Part shown: one piece after another, positions 18,192 through 26,769 of the stretch | Position numbering within the stretch: position 1 is the first letter of the stretch | Layout of the letters: the number at the start of each line of letters is the position of its first letter | Assembly: GCA_024403935.1 (NCBI GenBank) | Contig: JAKSQV010000007.1 | Location: 1 to 56,811 of the forward strand | Reading direction: 5' to 3' | Source: Ruminococcus sp. | Lineage (GTDB): Bacteria > Bacillota > Clostridia > Oscillospirales > Ruminococcaceae | Length of the DNA: 56,811 nt | Program-made: the position numbers and the translations under genes | Notes under the pieces: model-generated | The model's input: only the letters and a program-made list of their open reading frames with translations | Told to the model about the DNA's origin: nothing | The model's database searches: none

Positions 18192-18962
18192 TTGAAGAAC
18201 CTTTTATTCATCGGCGATGTTGTCGGCAAGTCGGGCAGCAGCTTCCTTGTGTCGAAGCTCAGCCTTTTAAAGCGGCAGTATGCAGTCGATATTACAATAG
18301 TGAACGGCGAGAATTCCGCCCCCGGTGACGGCATAACGCCTGAATCTGCGAATTTGCTCGTACGTGCGGGAGCAGATGTCATTACAACCGGCAACCACGC
18401 ATTCAAGCGCAAAGAGGCTGCCGACCTCTTTGACACCGACTACATCATCCGCCCTGCCAATTATCCCGAAGGCGGCGCACCGGGAAAAGGCGTATGTGTG
18501 CTCGATATGGGAGCGTACTCCGTTGCCGTGATAAACCTCATGGGAACGGTGTTCATGGATCCGCTCGATAACCCGTTCTCAAAGATAGACGAGCTTCTTG
18601 CGGATATTGACACCCCCAACATCTTTGTAGACTTCCACGCAGAGGCGACCTCCGAGAAAAAGGCTATGGGACATTACCTTACAGGCAAAGTCAGCGGTGT
18701 TTTCGGAACTCACACCCACGTCCAGACCGCAGACGAAGCCATACTCGGCGGACACACAGCATACATCACCGATGCAGGCATGACAGGTCCCGAGCTTTCG
18801 AGCCTCGGTGCGGATATCCGTCCCGTGCTGGAGCGTTTCCGCTTCCGCACTCCCGTTCGCTTCCGTGAAGCCGACGGAGACTGCTTCTTGTGCGGAGTTT
18901 GTGTCGAATTTGATGAGAAAAGCGGCAAATCGCACAAAATTGAGCGCCTGATTATAAGATAA
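18192..18962 (+). CDS. ymdB: YmdB-family metallophosphoesterase
   Basis: Members hydrolyse 2',3'-cyclic nucleotides; in Bacillus YmdB influences biofilm and sporulation decisions. The 256-residue protein begins LLFIGDVVGKSG (metal-binding Asp), then VNGENSAPGDGIT, TTGNHAFKRKE, VDFHAEATSEK and GTHTHVQTADE, which together supply the two-metal site of the family. I chose the TTG at 18192: GGAG lies about 9 bases upstream, the promoter lies just before it and family homology begins there. Upstream in-frame codons are not homologous. It precedes spoVS, as ymdB does in many Firmicutes, though each gene has its own promoter here. Confidence 0.93.
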   Translation: MKNLLFIGDVVGKSGSSFLVSKLSLLKRQYAVDITIVNGENSAPGDGITPESANLLVRAGADVITTGNHAFKRKEAADLFDTDYIIRPANYPEGGAPGKGVCVLDMGAYSVAVINLMGTVFMDPLDNPFSKIDELLADIDTPNIFVDFHAEATSEKKAMGHYLTGKVSGVFGTHTHVQTADEAILGGHTAYITDAGMTGPELSSLGADIRPVLERFRFRTPVRFREADGDCFLCGVCVEFDEKSGKSHKIERLIIR

Positions 18963-18985
18963 TCTACAAACTTTTTCTAAAAGTA

Positions 18986-19014
18986 TTGCAATTTCAAAAC
19001 AACTGTGCTATGAT
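18986..19014 (+). promoter_or_regulatory. Promoter of spoVS
   Basis: TTGCAA (18986-18991), 17 bp, TATGAT (19009-19014) with TGC before the -10. The leader to the start codon is about 100 nt. It reads as a housekeeping-type promoter and not an evident sigma-H one. Confidence 0.65.
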
Positions 19015-19123
19015 GTATGTATGTACTAAAACAATTGCATTTTTGAGAGAATTTTTGTATCTCATTCCCACACGAGCATTGCAGTAACAGTACAAATAAT
19101 ATTATAATCAGGAGGTCTCAACT

Positions 19124-19384
19124 ATGGAAGTCTTAAAAGTTTCATCACATTCCTCACCGAATTCAGTCGCAGGCGCTATTGCAGGTGTTATCAGAGAGCA
19201 GAAAGCCGTTGAGGTACAGGCAGTAGGTGCAGGCGCATCAAATCAGGCAATAAAGGCAATCGCTATAGCCCGGGGCTATCTTGCTCCGATAGGTATTGAC
19301 CTCATCTGTATACCGGCATTCGCAAATATCCAGATAGACGGTGAAGAAAGAACCGCGATCAAGCTTATCTGTGAACAAAGGTAA
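19124..19384 (+). CDS. spoVS: Stage V sporulation protein S
   Basis: SpoVS is a small Alba-like nucleic-acid-binding protein that affects sporulation and septation. At 86 residues and with the highly conserved core (VAGAIAGVIRE, VGAGASNQAIKAIAIARGYL) the identification is secure. The ATG has CAGGAGG about 8 bases upstream. It is closed by a terminator before the kinase gene. The ymdB-spoVS order is conserved in many spore formers. Confidence 0.97.
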   Translation: MEVLKVSSHSSPNSVAGAIAGVIREQKAVEVQAVGAGASNQAIKAIAIARGYLAPIGIDLICIPAFANIQIDGEERTAIKLICEQR

Positions 19385-19390
19385 TTCTCA

Positions 19391-19422
19391 GGGCGGGCAG
19401 ACGATGTCCGCCCTTGTTTTTT
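19391..19422 (+). terminator. Terminator after spoVS
   Basis: A GGGCGG/CCGCCC stem (19391-19396 with 19408-19413), extendable by three inner pairs, is followed by TTG and six T. The next gene starts 21 bases beyond. Confidence 0.85.
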
Positions 19423-19443
19423 AACTGTATAAGGAGACGCAGC

Positions 19444-20364
19444 ATGAATATTGAAGTAACCAGAATAAACAGCGGTATAAATGACGATCCCCTCGGATTT
19501 GTACAGGCTGCAAATGAAGAATATCACTACCAGCTCAGAAGAATAGCCGACAAGATCATAAATACACGCAACGAAAAGCCTGTCATCCTGCTTTCGGGAC
19601 CGTCAGGCTCAGGAAAGACGACAACCGCTTTCATGATAGAAAAAATACTCGACGAAGCAGGGTATGAGACTCACACCATTTCCATGGATAACTATTTCCG
19701 ACCGCTTAGCCGCGAGGAAAAGGAGCTTGCCGCTCTCGGAAAAATGGACCTTGAATCGCCTGAACGCATTGACTCCGAGCTGCTCAACTCTCAGATCGAG
19801 TCGATCGGACGCGGAGAGAGGATAGAGATTCCAAAGTATGACTTCGCCGAATCAACACGCTGCCACAGCGGACTTTTCCTTGAACGCAAACCGGGTGAGC
19901 TCATCATCTTCGAGGGTATACACGCGCTGAATCCCTCTTTGATAACAGTTCCCGACTGCTGGCTCGTCAAGCTCTATGTCAGCGTGCGGACAAGAGTGAC
20001 CTGCGGCGATACAGTTCTCCACCCGTCAAAGGTTCGCCTTGCACGGCGTATGATACGCGACAGCAACTTCCGGAAGCGGTCGCTGCGTGAGACGATGAAT
20101 ATGTTCAAGAACGTGGAGGCAGGAGAAAACAAGTACATAATGCCGTATAAGCACCGTGCCGACTTCGACATCGACACATTTATGGCATACGAGCTCAATG
20201 CGTACCGCAGCTCGCTCATTGACAAGCTCGGTGAGTTGAACGACTTCCCCGAGCTCGATGATCTGACGGAAGTGCTTGAAAACCTTGCTCCCCTCAATGC
20301 CGACAACATTCCAAACAATTCGCTTATATGCGAATTTCTCGGCAGAGGTCGGTTTGAATACTGA
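19444..20364 (+). CDS. Uridine kinase-like P-loop kinase
   Basis: The 306-residue protein has a P-loop GPSGSGKTTT (about residues 50-59) followed by THTISMDNYFRPLSREE, the lid and substrate-binding pattern of the phosphoribulokinase/uridine kinase family. PKYDFAESTR and FEGIHALNP are further family motifs. The N-terminal 40 residues and the C-terminal region (IMPYKHRADFDIDTFMAYEL) match the longer clostridial 'nucleoside kinase' subgroup and not E. coli Udk. The ATG at 19444 has AAGGAG 7 bases upstream; the in-frame codon at 19414 lies within the terminator. Substrate specificity is not evident. It follows spoVS and ends at its own terminator. Confidence 0.85.
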   Translation: MNIEVTRINSGINDDPLGFVQAANEEYHYQLRRIADKIINTRNEKPVILLSGPSGSGKTTTAFMIEKILDEAGYETHTISMDNYFRPLSREEKELAALGKMDLESPERIDSELLNSQIESIGRGERIEIPKYDFAESTRCHSGLFLERKPGELIIFEGIHALNPSLITVPDCWLVKLYVSVRTRVTCGDTVLHPSKVRLARRMIRDSNFRKRSLRETMNMFKNVEAGENKYIMPYKHRADFDIDTFMAYELNAYRSSLIDKLGELNDFPELDDLTEVLENLAPLNADNIPNNSLICEFLGRGRFEY

Positions 20365-20376
20365 CATACTATTTGG

Positions 20377-20421
20377 CAGACTGCCGTTCCGTAGTTTTAC
20401 GGTTCGGCGGTCTGTTTTTTT
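20377..20421 (+). terminator. Terminator after the kinase gene
   Basis: A 10-bp stem with one G-U pair (20377-20386 with 20405-20414) is followed by seven T. Confidence 0.8.
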
Positions 20422-20582
20422 GTTTATCTTCAACAATACAGAGGTATTAAAACTGTGCAGATATACAGAGTTCAGAAGCATTTTCCGATAATCAACGGTT
20501 TTATGTTGAAAAAAAGCCCTTTCCGAGCCGTTTATGAAGAACACTGTTCTTCTATGCGGATACACTCAGAAAGGAGCAGTAT

Positions 20583-20894
20583 ATGAATTGGATCAATAAC
20601 GAAAGATTCATCAGATACTCCGAGGGCAAGGCTGTGATAGTCGCAAACATCGGCATGGACACAACCGCCGACCTCCCCGAAGCAGATGCTTTTGAAGGCA
20701 GGATACTCGATAAAGGCTCGGTCGCGCACGATGTTGACACGGGCGACTACTACTGCCTGAACAGTCTCGGAGTATGGAAAAAGCAGCAGATTGCAGGCGG
20801 AGGCAGTTTCGGCACACTATACAACGCAATGCCTGCCGCATCGACAAGGGCTCTGCCGATAGTCGGAGACCTTGAGATCATCGAGGAGGTATAA
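20583..20894 (+). CDS. Small protein with phage-structural character
   Basis: The 103-residue protein is preceded by AAAGGAGCAG. Its middle, KGSVAHDVDTGDYYCLNSLG followed by VWKK, resembles a pattern common in small phage head or tail accessory proteins (GSxAxxxxTGxxYxLNSxGxW). The N-terminus MNWINNERFIRYSEGK is not recognised. It lies 1 base from the next gene and both lie between terminators, so they form a two-gene unit. No capsid, terminase, portal or integrase gene is nearby. A domesticated or relict phage module is inferred; function unknown. Confidence 0.6.
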   Translation: MNWINNERFIRYSEGKAVIVANIGMDTTADLPEADAFEGRILDKGSVAHDVDTGDYYCLNSLGVWKKQQIAGGGSFGTLYNAMPAASTRALPIVGDLEIIEEV

Positions 20895-20895
20895 C

Positions 20896-21576
20896 ATGGC
20901 AATAGCAAGATTTGAAAACGAACCGTCACAGAACCTTGAGGAGCTTCATGCATTCCTCACCGCAAACAAGGAGGGCACCTTCCTTGAAGATGTAACGCTG
21001 TCACTCGGTCCGAATATCGGCGGTACGAACAACGCAAAACTTAGCTTTGGCAGCGATCTCTTTATCCAGTGCTTAGGTGTCAACCATTCAAGCGATGCAT
21101 TGTCCTTCACAGGCACATACGCCTCACTCGCATTCCTCAACTACACCGACAACTACAACGTAGCTTTCCGTTTTGCGTCAGCTATTCTCTGCGCAAACGG
21201 GCTTATCCTCTCAGGATACGATGTCAACGACTCAAAGCTCATCTCACGCATCATCATCACTGTTGACGACGAGGGCGAGCTTGCGGTAATTGTGCCTTCA
21301 AAGAGCGCGTATTCGTTCGCCTCTTCTGATACGGACTATTCGCTGATGACTGCTGACTCGACAATGACGACTGTTATCAATATCGCGCCGTCTTTCAGCT
21401 CCAATGTCACCTCTCTCGCACCGACAGCGGTCAAGGCAATGGAAACAACACGTATGCTCCCCTACGCATACGCCGCTCTTACAACTCAGCTCAACTCCGA
21501 AGGACTTGAAGCCGTGCTTATTGACGGAGTACCGTTCATAACCAACGGAATATGGTATATCAGGGACAGTAATTAA
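20896..21576 (+). CDS. Unknown protein paired with the phage-like small gene
   Basis: I do not recognise this 226-residue protein. It begins MAIARFENEPSQNLEELHAF and is rich in Ser, Thr, Asn, Ala and aromatic residues with few charged clusters, a composition typical of beta-rich structural or fibre proteins. There is no signal peptide or transmembrane helix. The ATG at 20896 has GAGGAGG 6 bases upstream. Together with the preceding gene it may encode a phage-tail-like or capsid-decorating pair; that is a guess from composition and context. The hairpin after it has its T-run on the opposite strand. Confidence 0.6.
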   Translation: MAIARFENEPSQNLEELHAFLTANKEGTFLEDVTLSLGPNIGGTNNAKLSFGSDLFIQCLGVNHSSDALSFTGTYASLAFLNYTDNYNVAFRFASAILCANGLILSGYDVNDSKLISRIIITVDDEGELAVIVPSKSAYSFASSDTDYSLMTADSTMTTVINIAPSFSSNVTSLAPTAVKAMETTRMLPYAYAALTTQLNSEGLEAVLIDGVPFITNGIWYIRDSN

Positions 21577-21601
21577 CTCTCTCAGCTCTGCCTTTCAGAC
21601 A

Positions 21602-21633
21602 CAAAAAAGCCGCACGGAATATCCGTGCGGCTT
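21602..21633 (-). terminator. Terminator of proS
   Basis: A perfect 12-bp stem (21607-21618 with 21622-21633) is followed on the minus strand by a run of T. It lies 16 bases past the proS stop. Confidence 0.85.
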
Positions 21634-21648
21634 ACATAGCTCGCTATA

Positions 21649-23083
21649 TCAATATGCCTTGCCCCAGTATACCATGTGTTTTGCAGGCTTGCCGCAGCAT
21701 ACGCATACGTCGGAAAGCTTCTCCTGCTCAAACGGTATGCAGCGTGAACCGACACCTGTCAGTTCCTTGACCTGATCCTCGCAGGCTTCCTCACCGCACC
21801 ACATAGCCTTTACGAAGCCGTCACCTGCTTCGAGAGCCTTGTTTATCTCGTCAGTGGTAGTACAGGAATATGTACGTCTGTTGCGGTTTTCAAGTGCATT
21901 CTTGTACATTCCGTCATGAGCCTCCTTGAGCTTCTGCTCAACAGCAGTCTCAAGCTCGCCAAGTGCAACTGTTGCCTTTTCGCCGTTCCAGCGTGAAGCA
22001 ATAACGCAGTTGCCTTCCTCGATGTCACGCGGACCTATCTCAACACGGAGCGGAACGCCCTTCATCTCATACTCTGCGAACTTCCAGCCGGGTGAGTTCT
22101 CGCTGTCGTCGAGCTTTACGCGCAGACCGAACCTTGCAAGTCTGTCCTTCAGCTCTCCTGCCTTTTCGAGAACGCCCTCCTTGTGCTGGGCAACAGGAAT
22201 GATAACTACCTGTATCGGTGCAACAGCAGGCGGCAGAACAAGTCCGTTATCATCGCCGTGAGTCATTATCACACCACCGATGAGACGTGTGGACACGCCC
22301 CAGCTTGTCTGGTGGGGATTTACGCGCTTGTTGTCCTTGTCGGTGTACTCTATTTCAAAAGCCTTTGCAAAGCCGTCACCGAAGTAGTGGGACGTACCTG
22401 CCTGAAGTGCCTTACCATCATGCATAAGAGCCTCGATAGCATATGTGGAAACCGCACCTGCAAACTTGTCGCTCTCGGTCTTTTTGCCCTTTATTACGGG
22501 CATTGCAAGAGCTTCCTCGCAGAACTGCGCATAAAGATTGAGCATACGTTCTGTCTCAGCAACAGCCTCCTCAGCAGTTGCATGAATGGTATGTCCTTCC
22601 TGCCACAGGAACTCTCTCGAACGAAGGAAGGGACGTGTGGTCTTCTCCCAGCGTACAACGCTTACCCACTGGTTGTAGAGCTTGGGAAGATCACGGTAGG
22701 AATGAACGATATTGGCGTAGTGCTCGCAGAAAAGTGTCTCTGATGTAGGACGGACGCAAAGCCTGTCCTCAAGCTTTTCGTTTCCGCCGTGAGTTACCCA
22801 TGCAACCTCGGGAGCAAAGCCCTCAACGTGGTCCTTTTCCTTCTGGAGAAGGCTTTCGGGTATGAACATGGGCATACAAACATTCTCGTGTCCTGTTGCC
22901 TTGAACATACCGTCAAGGATATGCTGGATATTCTCCCAGATAGCCGTAAGGTCTGATAACGAGACAGCCCTTTACGCTGGTGTACTCAACAAGCTCTGCT
23001 TTCTTGCAGATGTCGGTGTACCACTGTGCGAAATCCTCATCCATTGAGGTTATCGCGGTAACAAGTTTTTTATCCTTTGCCAT
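21649..23083 (-). CDS. proS: Prolyl-tRNA synthetase, frameshifted near the N-terminus
   Basis: The enzyme charges tRNA-Pro. The reading frame from the ATG at 23083 ([20 protein letters not shown]) covers the family N-terminus through VIRPYG but stops at 22913. The rest ([20 protein letters not shown] onward, to 21649) is in another frame. Joined, they give a complete archaeal-type ProS (motif 2 region around [21 protein letters not shown]-terminal zinc-type cysteines CVCCGKP). About 5 bases appear to be missing between RPYG and IWEN. A promoter, ribosome site and terminator are intact. Because proS is normally essential, a sequencing or assembly error or a second copy elsewhere is likelier than true loss. 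Confidence 0.85.
22935..22948 (-). other. Frameshift site in proS
   Basis: On the minus strand the sequence reads TACGGCTATCTGGG. The family usually has two residues (about Tyr-Ala) between RPYG and IWEN, so six bases are expected and one is present. Loss of one copy of a GCTAT-like repeat by slippage, or an error in the assembly, would explain it. Confidence 0.75.
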
Positions 23084-23148
23084 AGAAATGTCCTCTTTTC
23101 TCTCTCAGAGTCCGACTCGTCAGACTCTCATATTACACAGATACAGTT

Positions 23149-23177
23149 ATTATATCACATATCTGCTGATAATGCAA
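23149..23177 (-). promoter_or_regulatory. Promoter of proS
   Basis: Minus strand TTGCAT (23172-23177) and TATAAT (23149-23154) are 17 bp apart with TGA before the -10. No T-box is seen in the short leader of about 60 nt. Confidence 0.75.
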
Positions 23178-23222
23178 TAGCTGAGGAAACACACTTTTCA
23201 TATTTTTATCCGCTGACAGAAA

Positions 23223-23252
23223 GACAGCCAAAGAGAAATATCTTTGGCTGTC
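23223..23252 (-). terminator. Terminator after the dockerin protein gene
   Basis: A perfect 12-bp stem (23223-23234 with 23241-23252) lies 12 bases past the stop codon; the T-run on the minus strand is short (CTTTCT). Confidence 0.7.
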
Positions 23253-23264
23253 GGTAATGTTATG

Positions 23265-25904
23265 CTATCGTTTCAGATATTCAACAAGAGGTTTGTCGCC
23301 GCCTGTTGAAAGATACGAATAGTACGCAAGTACAATGGACGCATCCTTGGCATCGATCGCACCGTCCGAATTCACATCGGCAGCAAGGAGCTGCTCTTCT
23401 TCAAGATCGGGCTCTCCGCCTGTGGAGAACACCGCATACAACTTGAGTATTTCAGTCGCATCCCTTGAATCAACCGACTTATCGCGGTTCACGTCGCCGA
23501 GATCAAATCTGACAGGCTCTGTGGTAGTGGATGTAGTCTCTGTAGTTGTTGAGGTGGAAGCGGTAGTTGTGGTTGTGGTGGTTGTCTCGGTCTTTTCGTT
23601 GATGTACACCTTTATCTTCTCGCTTGCCGACAGCCATCTCTGTGCTTCCTGATCGTACTGTCCGTAGTTGACATACAGACTGCACTCACCTGCCTTTGCT
23701 CCGTCATATCCGCTGACGTTGAACAAATCGGGGCGTTGCTTGACATCGTAGGGGACTCCGTTGTTCTCAGCATTTTCTTCACCATAGCAGTCGGTTTTCC
23801 ATATCAGTACCTTGAAGCCTGAGAGGTCAAGCTGTTCTCCATACTCAAAGACAGTCCTGGTCGGATAACTGATTATCTGCATACGCACGCTGTATTCACA
23901 CGTTGTAGTCGTAGTAGTTGTTTCCGTGGTAGTAGTACTTGTTGTGTCAGGTACGGTCTTTTTCGTTGTCAGCTCTGTGGTAGTGGTGGTTGTTGTAGTT
24001 GTAGTGGTGGTGGTTGCGGGCTCGCGTACATATATTGCAAAGTTTGCACTGTCGGTCAGTATCTGTCCTGCCGAATTCTGACGCTTATACGTTATTGTGA
24101 TGATGTGCTCGCCTGGCTGGCTGCTGTCAAATCCTGAAATATCGAAGCTGTCGGGATATTCGGAAATCTCGTATGCATTTCCGTAGTTGTCGGCGGCCTC
24201 ATCGCCGTTTCCGTCAACGTGCCATGTCTTTACCGCAAGCTCCTCAAGGTCGATCGGCTCATTCAGCTCATAGACCGTCTTGGTCGGATAGCTGACTATC
24301 TTCACGCGCACGCTCTTATCGGGAGCAAGTGTTGTTGTGGTAGTGGTCGTTTCCTCTGAAGTACGTGTAGTCACCTCGATTATTGATAATCCCACATCCG
24401 TGCTCTGAAGGCTGTTTGCCTCACGGACACGAAGATATGCCCTTCCTGCTCCGGAAGCAGTGATGTAGATAATGCCGCGGCTTTCGTTGTATCTGTATGT
24501 GATATTTGACGAAACCTCGCTCACCTCAACTCCCGAACAGGTGTAGCTCTCGGAATTATATACGCGTATCGCTCTCTGCTCGCCGACTTTCATCGGTGAA
24601 TTATCATACTCAAGTATGGTGTATCCGCTCGGTCCCTGAACAGTGGTAGTCGCCTCGGTAACGGGTTCAGTTGTTGTGGCGGCGGTAGTCGTTGTAGTTG
24701 TGGTTGTGGTTGTGGTTGTGGTCGTAGTCGAAGTTGTGGTTTTGGTTGTAGTCGAAGTGGTTGTGGTAGTGGTAGTGGTAGGAGTAGCGGTTGTAGTCGA
24801 GCCGCCGCTTGATGATATCGGTATAAAGCTCAGTCCGAACTGCTTTGCGTACATCTCAGGTGAGTAGATGCCGTACTGGTGATCCTCGATCGTATAGACA
24901 CCTGCGGCATATCCGCGGATGGCAGTCTGGATCGTATGGCTCTTGGTACCTGTCCCGTATTCATATATCTTGCAGGAAGGATTGAGTATCGTCACCTGCT
25001 TGAGTGCGCCGCAGCCTTCAAAGGCTGATGAACCAATGAATGATACTGACTTAGGCAGTTCAACCTTCCTTAAAGACGTACACCCCACAAACGCTGCCGT
25101 ATCTACACTTTCAAGACCTTCCTTAATGCTTACCCACTGGAGTTTTTCCATGTACTGAAGCGCGCTTTCATTAAGTGCTTTTACACTTGAAGGGATATAT
25201 ACGAACGAAACATTTGGCATATCTGTGCTGTATGATGAATATCCGCTCAGTCCGTATTTCCCTACCTTTGTAATACCCTCCTCGATGATTATTCCCTTTA
25301 TTTGATCACGGTATTTTGATACCCAGCTGTTCTTCGTCGTAGGAGTGTGATTGGGCAGGGCGGCCGTTCCTGAAAATGTCAGTATTCCGAATTTGTCTAT
25401 CGCCCAGCTTGTTGATAATCCAATCCTTTCTGTGTAGATCGGCGTATTATCGTATTTGCCGAGTGACTCAAACTTGTAACCGCGCTCAGCCGCCATAAGT
25501 GCAGCTGTGCTCTTTTCGTAGCCCTCTACCGTAATGCCTGACGGAAATGCGCTTGTATCATACAGGCAGGCAGGATTCAGTATCTGTACACTTGATACAC
25601 CTTTCGCAGCAGTAATAATCGAACCGCTCAGGAATGTGATTCCTTCACCTGCAACTATTTTTGTTATGTTTCCATAATATCCTGACCACGGATAGGACGA
25701 TCCGCTCTTCAGCTCGCCATCCCCGGTAAATACAAGCTTCCCGTCAGAATACTCCCAGCTGATGCCGTTATAGCTGCCTGTTTCAGCCGCACACGATACC
25801 ATCGGCGAAGATAATGTCACTCCTCCGCCGTTCATCGGCACAAACACTGCCGACAGGCACATCACAGCCGCAGCGGCTGCCGCGGTGATCTTTCTTATAT
25901 TCAT
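23265..25904 (-). CDS. Secreted leucine-rich-repeat protein with Ig-like domains and a type I dockerin
   Basis: The 879-residue precursor has a signal peptide (MNIRKITAAAAAAVMCLSAV), a BspA-type leucine-rich-repeat region (about 45-370), a Thr-rich linker, a Big-type domain and two related Ig-like domains. The last two (about 528-628 and 670-771) share SYPTxTVxExxExxDL. A C-terminal type I dockerin has two calcium-loop repeats, GDVNRDKSVDSRDATEILKL and ADVNSDGAIDAKDASIVLAY. The dockerin would plug it into a cellulosome scaffoldin through a cohesin. No glycoside hydrolase domain is visible, so a binding or structural role is likelier than catalysis. The start at 25904 has GGAGG 8 bases upstream; it has its own promoter and terminator. 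Confidence 0.9.
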   Translation of the reverse strand: MNIRKITAAAAAAVMCLSAVFVPMNGGGVTLSSPMVSCAAETGSYNGISWEYSDGKLVFTGDGELKSGSSYPWSGYYGNITKIVAGEGITFLSGSIITAAKGVSSVQILNPACLYDTSAFPSGITVEGYEKSTAALMAAERGYKFESLGKYDNTPIYTERIGLSTSWAIDKFGILTFSGTAALPNHTPTTKNSWVSKYRDQIKGIIIEEGITKVGKYGLSGYSSYSTDMPNVSFVYIPSSVKALNESALQYMEKLQWVSIKEGLESVDTAAFVGCTSLRKVELPKSVSFIGSSAFEGCGALKQVTILNPSCKIYEYGTGTKSHTIQTAIRGYAAGVYTIEDHQYGIYSPEMYAKQFGLSFIPISSSGGSTTTATPTTTTTTTTSTTTKTTTSTTTTTTTTTTTTTTTAATTTEPVTEATTTVQGPSGYTILEYDNSPMKVGEQRAIRVYNSESYTCSGVEVSEVSSNITYRYNESRGIIYITASGAGRAYLRVREANSLQSTDVGLSIIEVTTRTSEETTTTTTTLAPDKSVRVKIVSYPTKTVYELNEPIDLEELAVKTWHVDGNGDEAADNYGNAYEISEYPDSFDISGFDSSQPGEHIITITYKRQNSAGQILTDSANFAIYVREPATTTTTTTTTTTTTELTTKKTVPDTTSTTTTETTTTTTTCEYSVRMQIISYPTRTVFEYGEQLDLSGFKVLIWKTDCYGEENAENNGVPYDVKQRPDLFNVSGYDGAKAGECSLYVNYGQYDQEAQRWLSASEKIKVYINEKTETTTTTTTTASTSTTTETTSTTTEPVRFDLGDVNRDKSVDSRDATEILKLYAVFSTGGEPDLEEEQLLAADVNSDGAIDAKDASIVLAYYSYLSTGGDKPLVEYLKR
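24640..24795 (-). repeat. Threonine-codon low-complexity repeat (linker DNA)
   Basis: About 50 nearly continuous Thr codons (ACN on the minus strand) encode the main linker of the dockerin protein. Shorter tracts of the same kind lie at about 23515-23590 and 23900-24010. Such tracts are prone to length change and are likely O-glycosylation sites in the secreted protein. Confidence 0.8.
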
Positions 25905-26017
25905 TTCTTTTTCCTCCCCAAGTTTGCCGAAGCCCGTGTGCAAAGCGGACTTTCTGCCGCACCATGCGGCTTTCGGCTTTTCATGACATACTCATTTACC
26001 ATAATGAGCATACATTT

Positions 26018-26046
26018 ATTATAACACCTAAATATGAACAAAGCAA
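26018..26046 (-). promoter_or_regulatory. Promoter of the dockerin protein gene
   Basis: Minus strand TTGCTT (26041-26046) and TATAAT (26018-26023) are 17 bp apart with TGT before the -10. It lies in the 345-base gap 25905-26249, which otherwise holds only a weak 6-bp hairpin and no gene. Confidence 0.65.
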
Positions 26047-26249
26047 CGTTCAGAGCAGAAAAAATCCGCTCTTATTTATGGTGATTATGCACAAGTGAGG
26101 TGCTGCGCAGGCTCCGATAACCGTACTGTTTGCCCTGCCGCAAACATTTTCCGCGTTCTGTTCATATACTATACGAAGGCTGTATAAATCTGACGCAGAG
26201 TGGGATAATATAAACAGAGTTCCAAATCTTTTCACAGGAGATAAATACT

Positions 26250-26597
26250 ATGTCAGTTAAAAGAGGAGAGATATATTACGCCGATCTGAGCCCCGTTGTC
26301 GGCTCTGAACAGGGTGGGATCAGACCTGTACTTATTGTCCAGAACGATGTCGGCAACCGCCACAGTCCTACGGTCATCGCGGCGGCTATCACGAGTCAGC
26401 GCGACAAGAACCGCCTGCCGACTCACATAGAAGTACAGGCTGACAAATGCGGACTTGCCAAAGACAGCATAGTCCTGCTCGAACAGATCCGTACCATAGA
26501 TAAAAAAAGGCTCAAGGACAAAATGGGCGAGCTTGACCTCCGCTCAATGGACAAGGTCAATACCGCCCTTTCAATAAGCTTCGGGCTTGAACTATAA
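26250..26597 (+). CDS. MazF/PemK-family endoribonuclease toxin (EndoA type)
   Basis: MazF toxins cleave mRNA at short motifs and halt growth. The 115-residue protein has the family length and motifs: RGEIYYADLSPVVGSEQGG (substrate-site Arg and beta strands), RPVLIVQNDVGN, and ITSQRDKNRLPTHIEV with the catalytic Thr-Ser region. It has a ribosome site (CAGGAGATA) 8 bases upstream. Usually a mazE-type antitoxin gene lies directly upstream, and in Bacillus alr as well; here the upstream 300 bases contain neither. The antitoxin must be encoded elsewhere or the gene is solitary. Confidence 0.92.
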   Translation: MSVKRGEIYYADLSPVVGSEQGGIRPVLIVQNDVGNRHSPTVIAAAITSQRDKNRLPTHIEVQADKCGLAKDSIVLLEQIRTIDKKRLKDKMGELDLRSMDKVNTALSISFGLEL

Positions 26598-26621
26598 TGC
26601 AGCAAAACACACTTGCAGTGA

Positions 26622-26650
26622 TTGACAAATCGCTGCAGGTGTGTTATTAT
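26622..26650 (+). promoter_or_regulatory. Promoter inside an inverted repeat, upstream of the first CPBP protease
   Basis: TTGACA (26622-26627) and TATTAT (26645-26650) have a 17-bp spacer. The -35 element lies exactly in the loop of a 15-bp inverted repeat (26606-26620 with 26631-26645, two G-T pairs). The repeat could be an operator or a terminator for mazF, although no T-run follows. Confidence 0.65.
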
Positions 26651-26769
26651 TATATCATTCTTTTGAGCAGACAACATTTAAGGAAGTTCTTTTAACTTGT
26701 ATCCGCTCAGTGTGTCAAAGAGCAGCCTTTGAAATGTTTTCAGCTCAAATTACAGAAAGGATGAAAAAA

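Noticed and set aside
24643..24867. Val-rich open frame on the plus strand
   Set aside because: It is the complement of the Thr-codon repeats of the dockerin protein.
26050..26235. Minus-strand open frame upstream of mazF as possible antitoxin
   Set aside because: It has the wrong orientation, no ribosome site and no MazE-like features.
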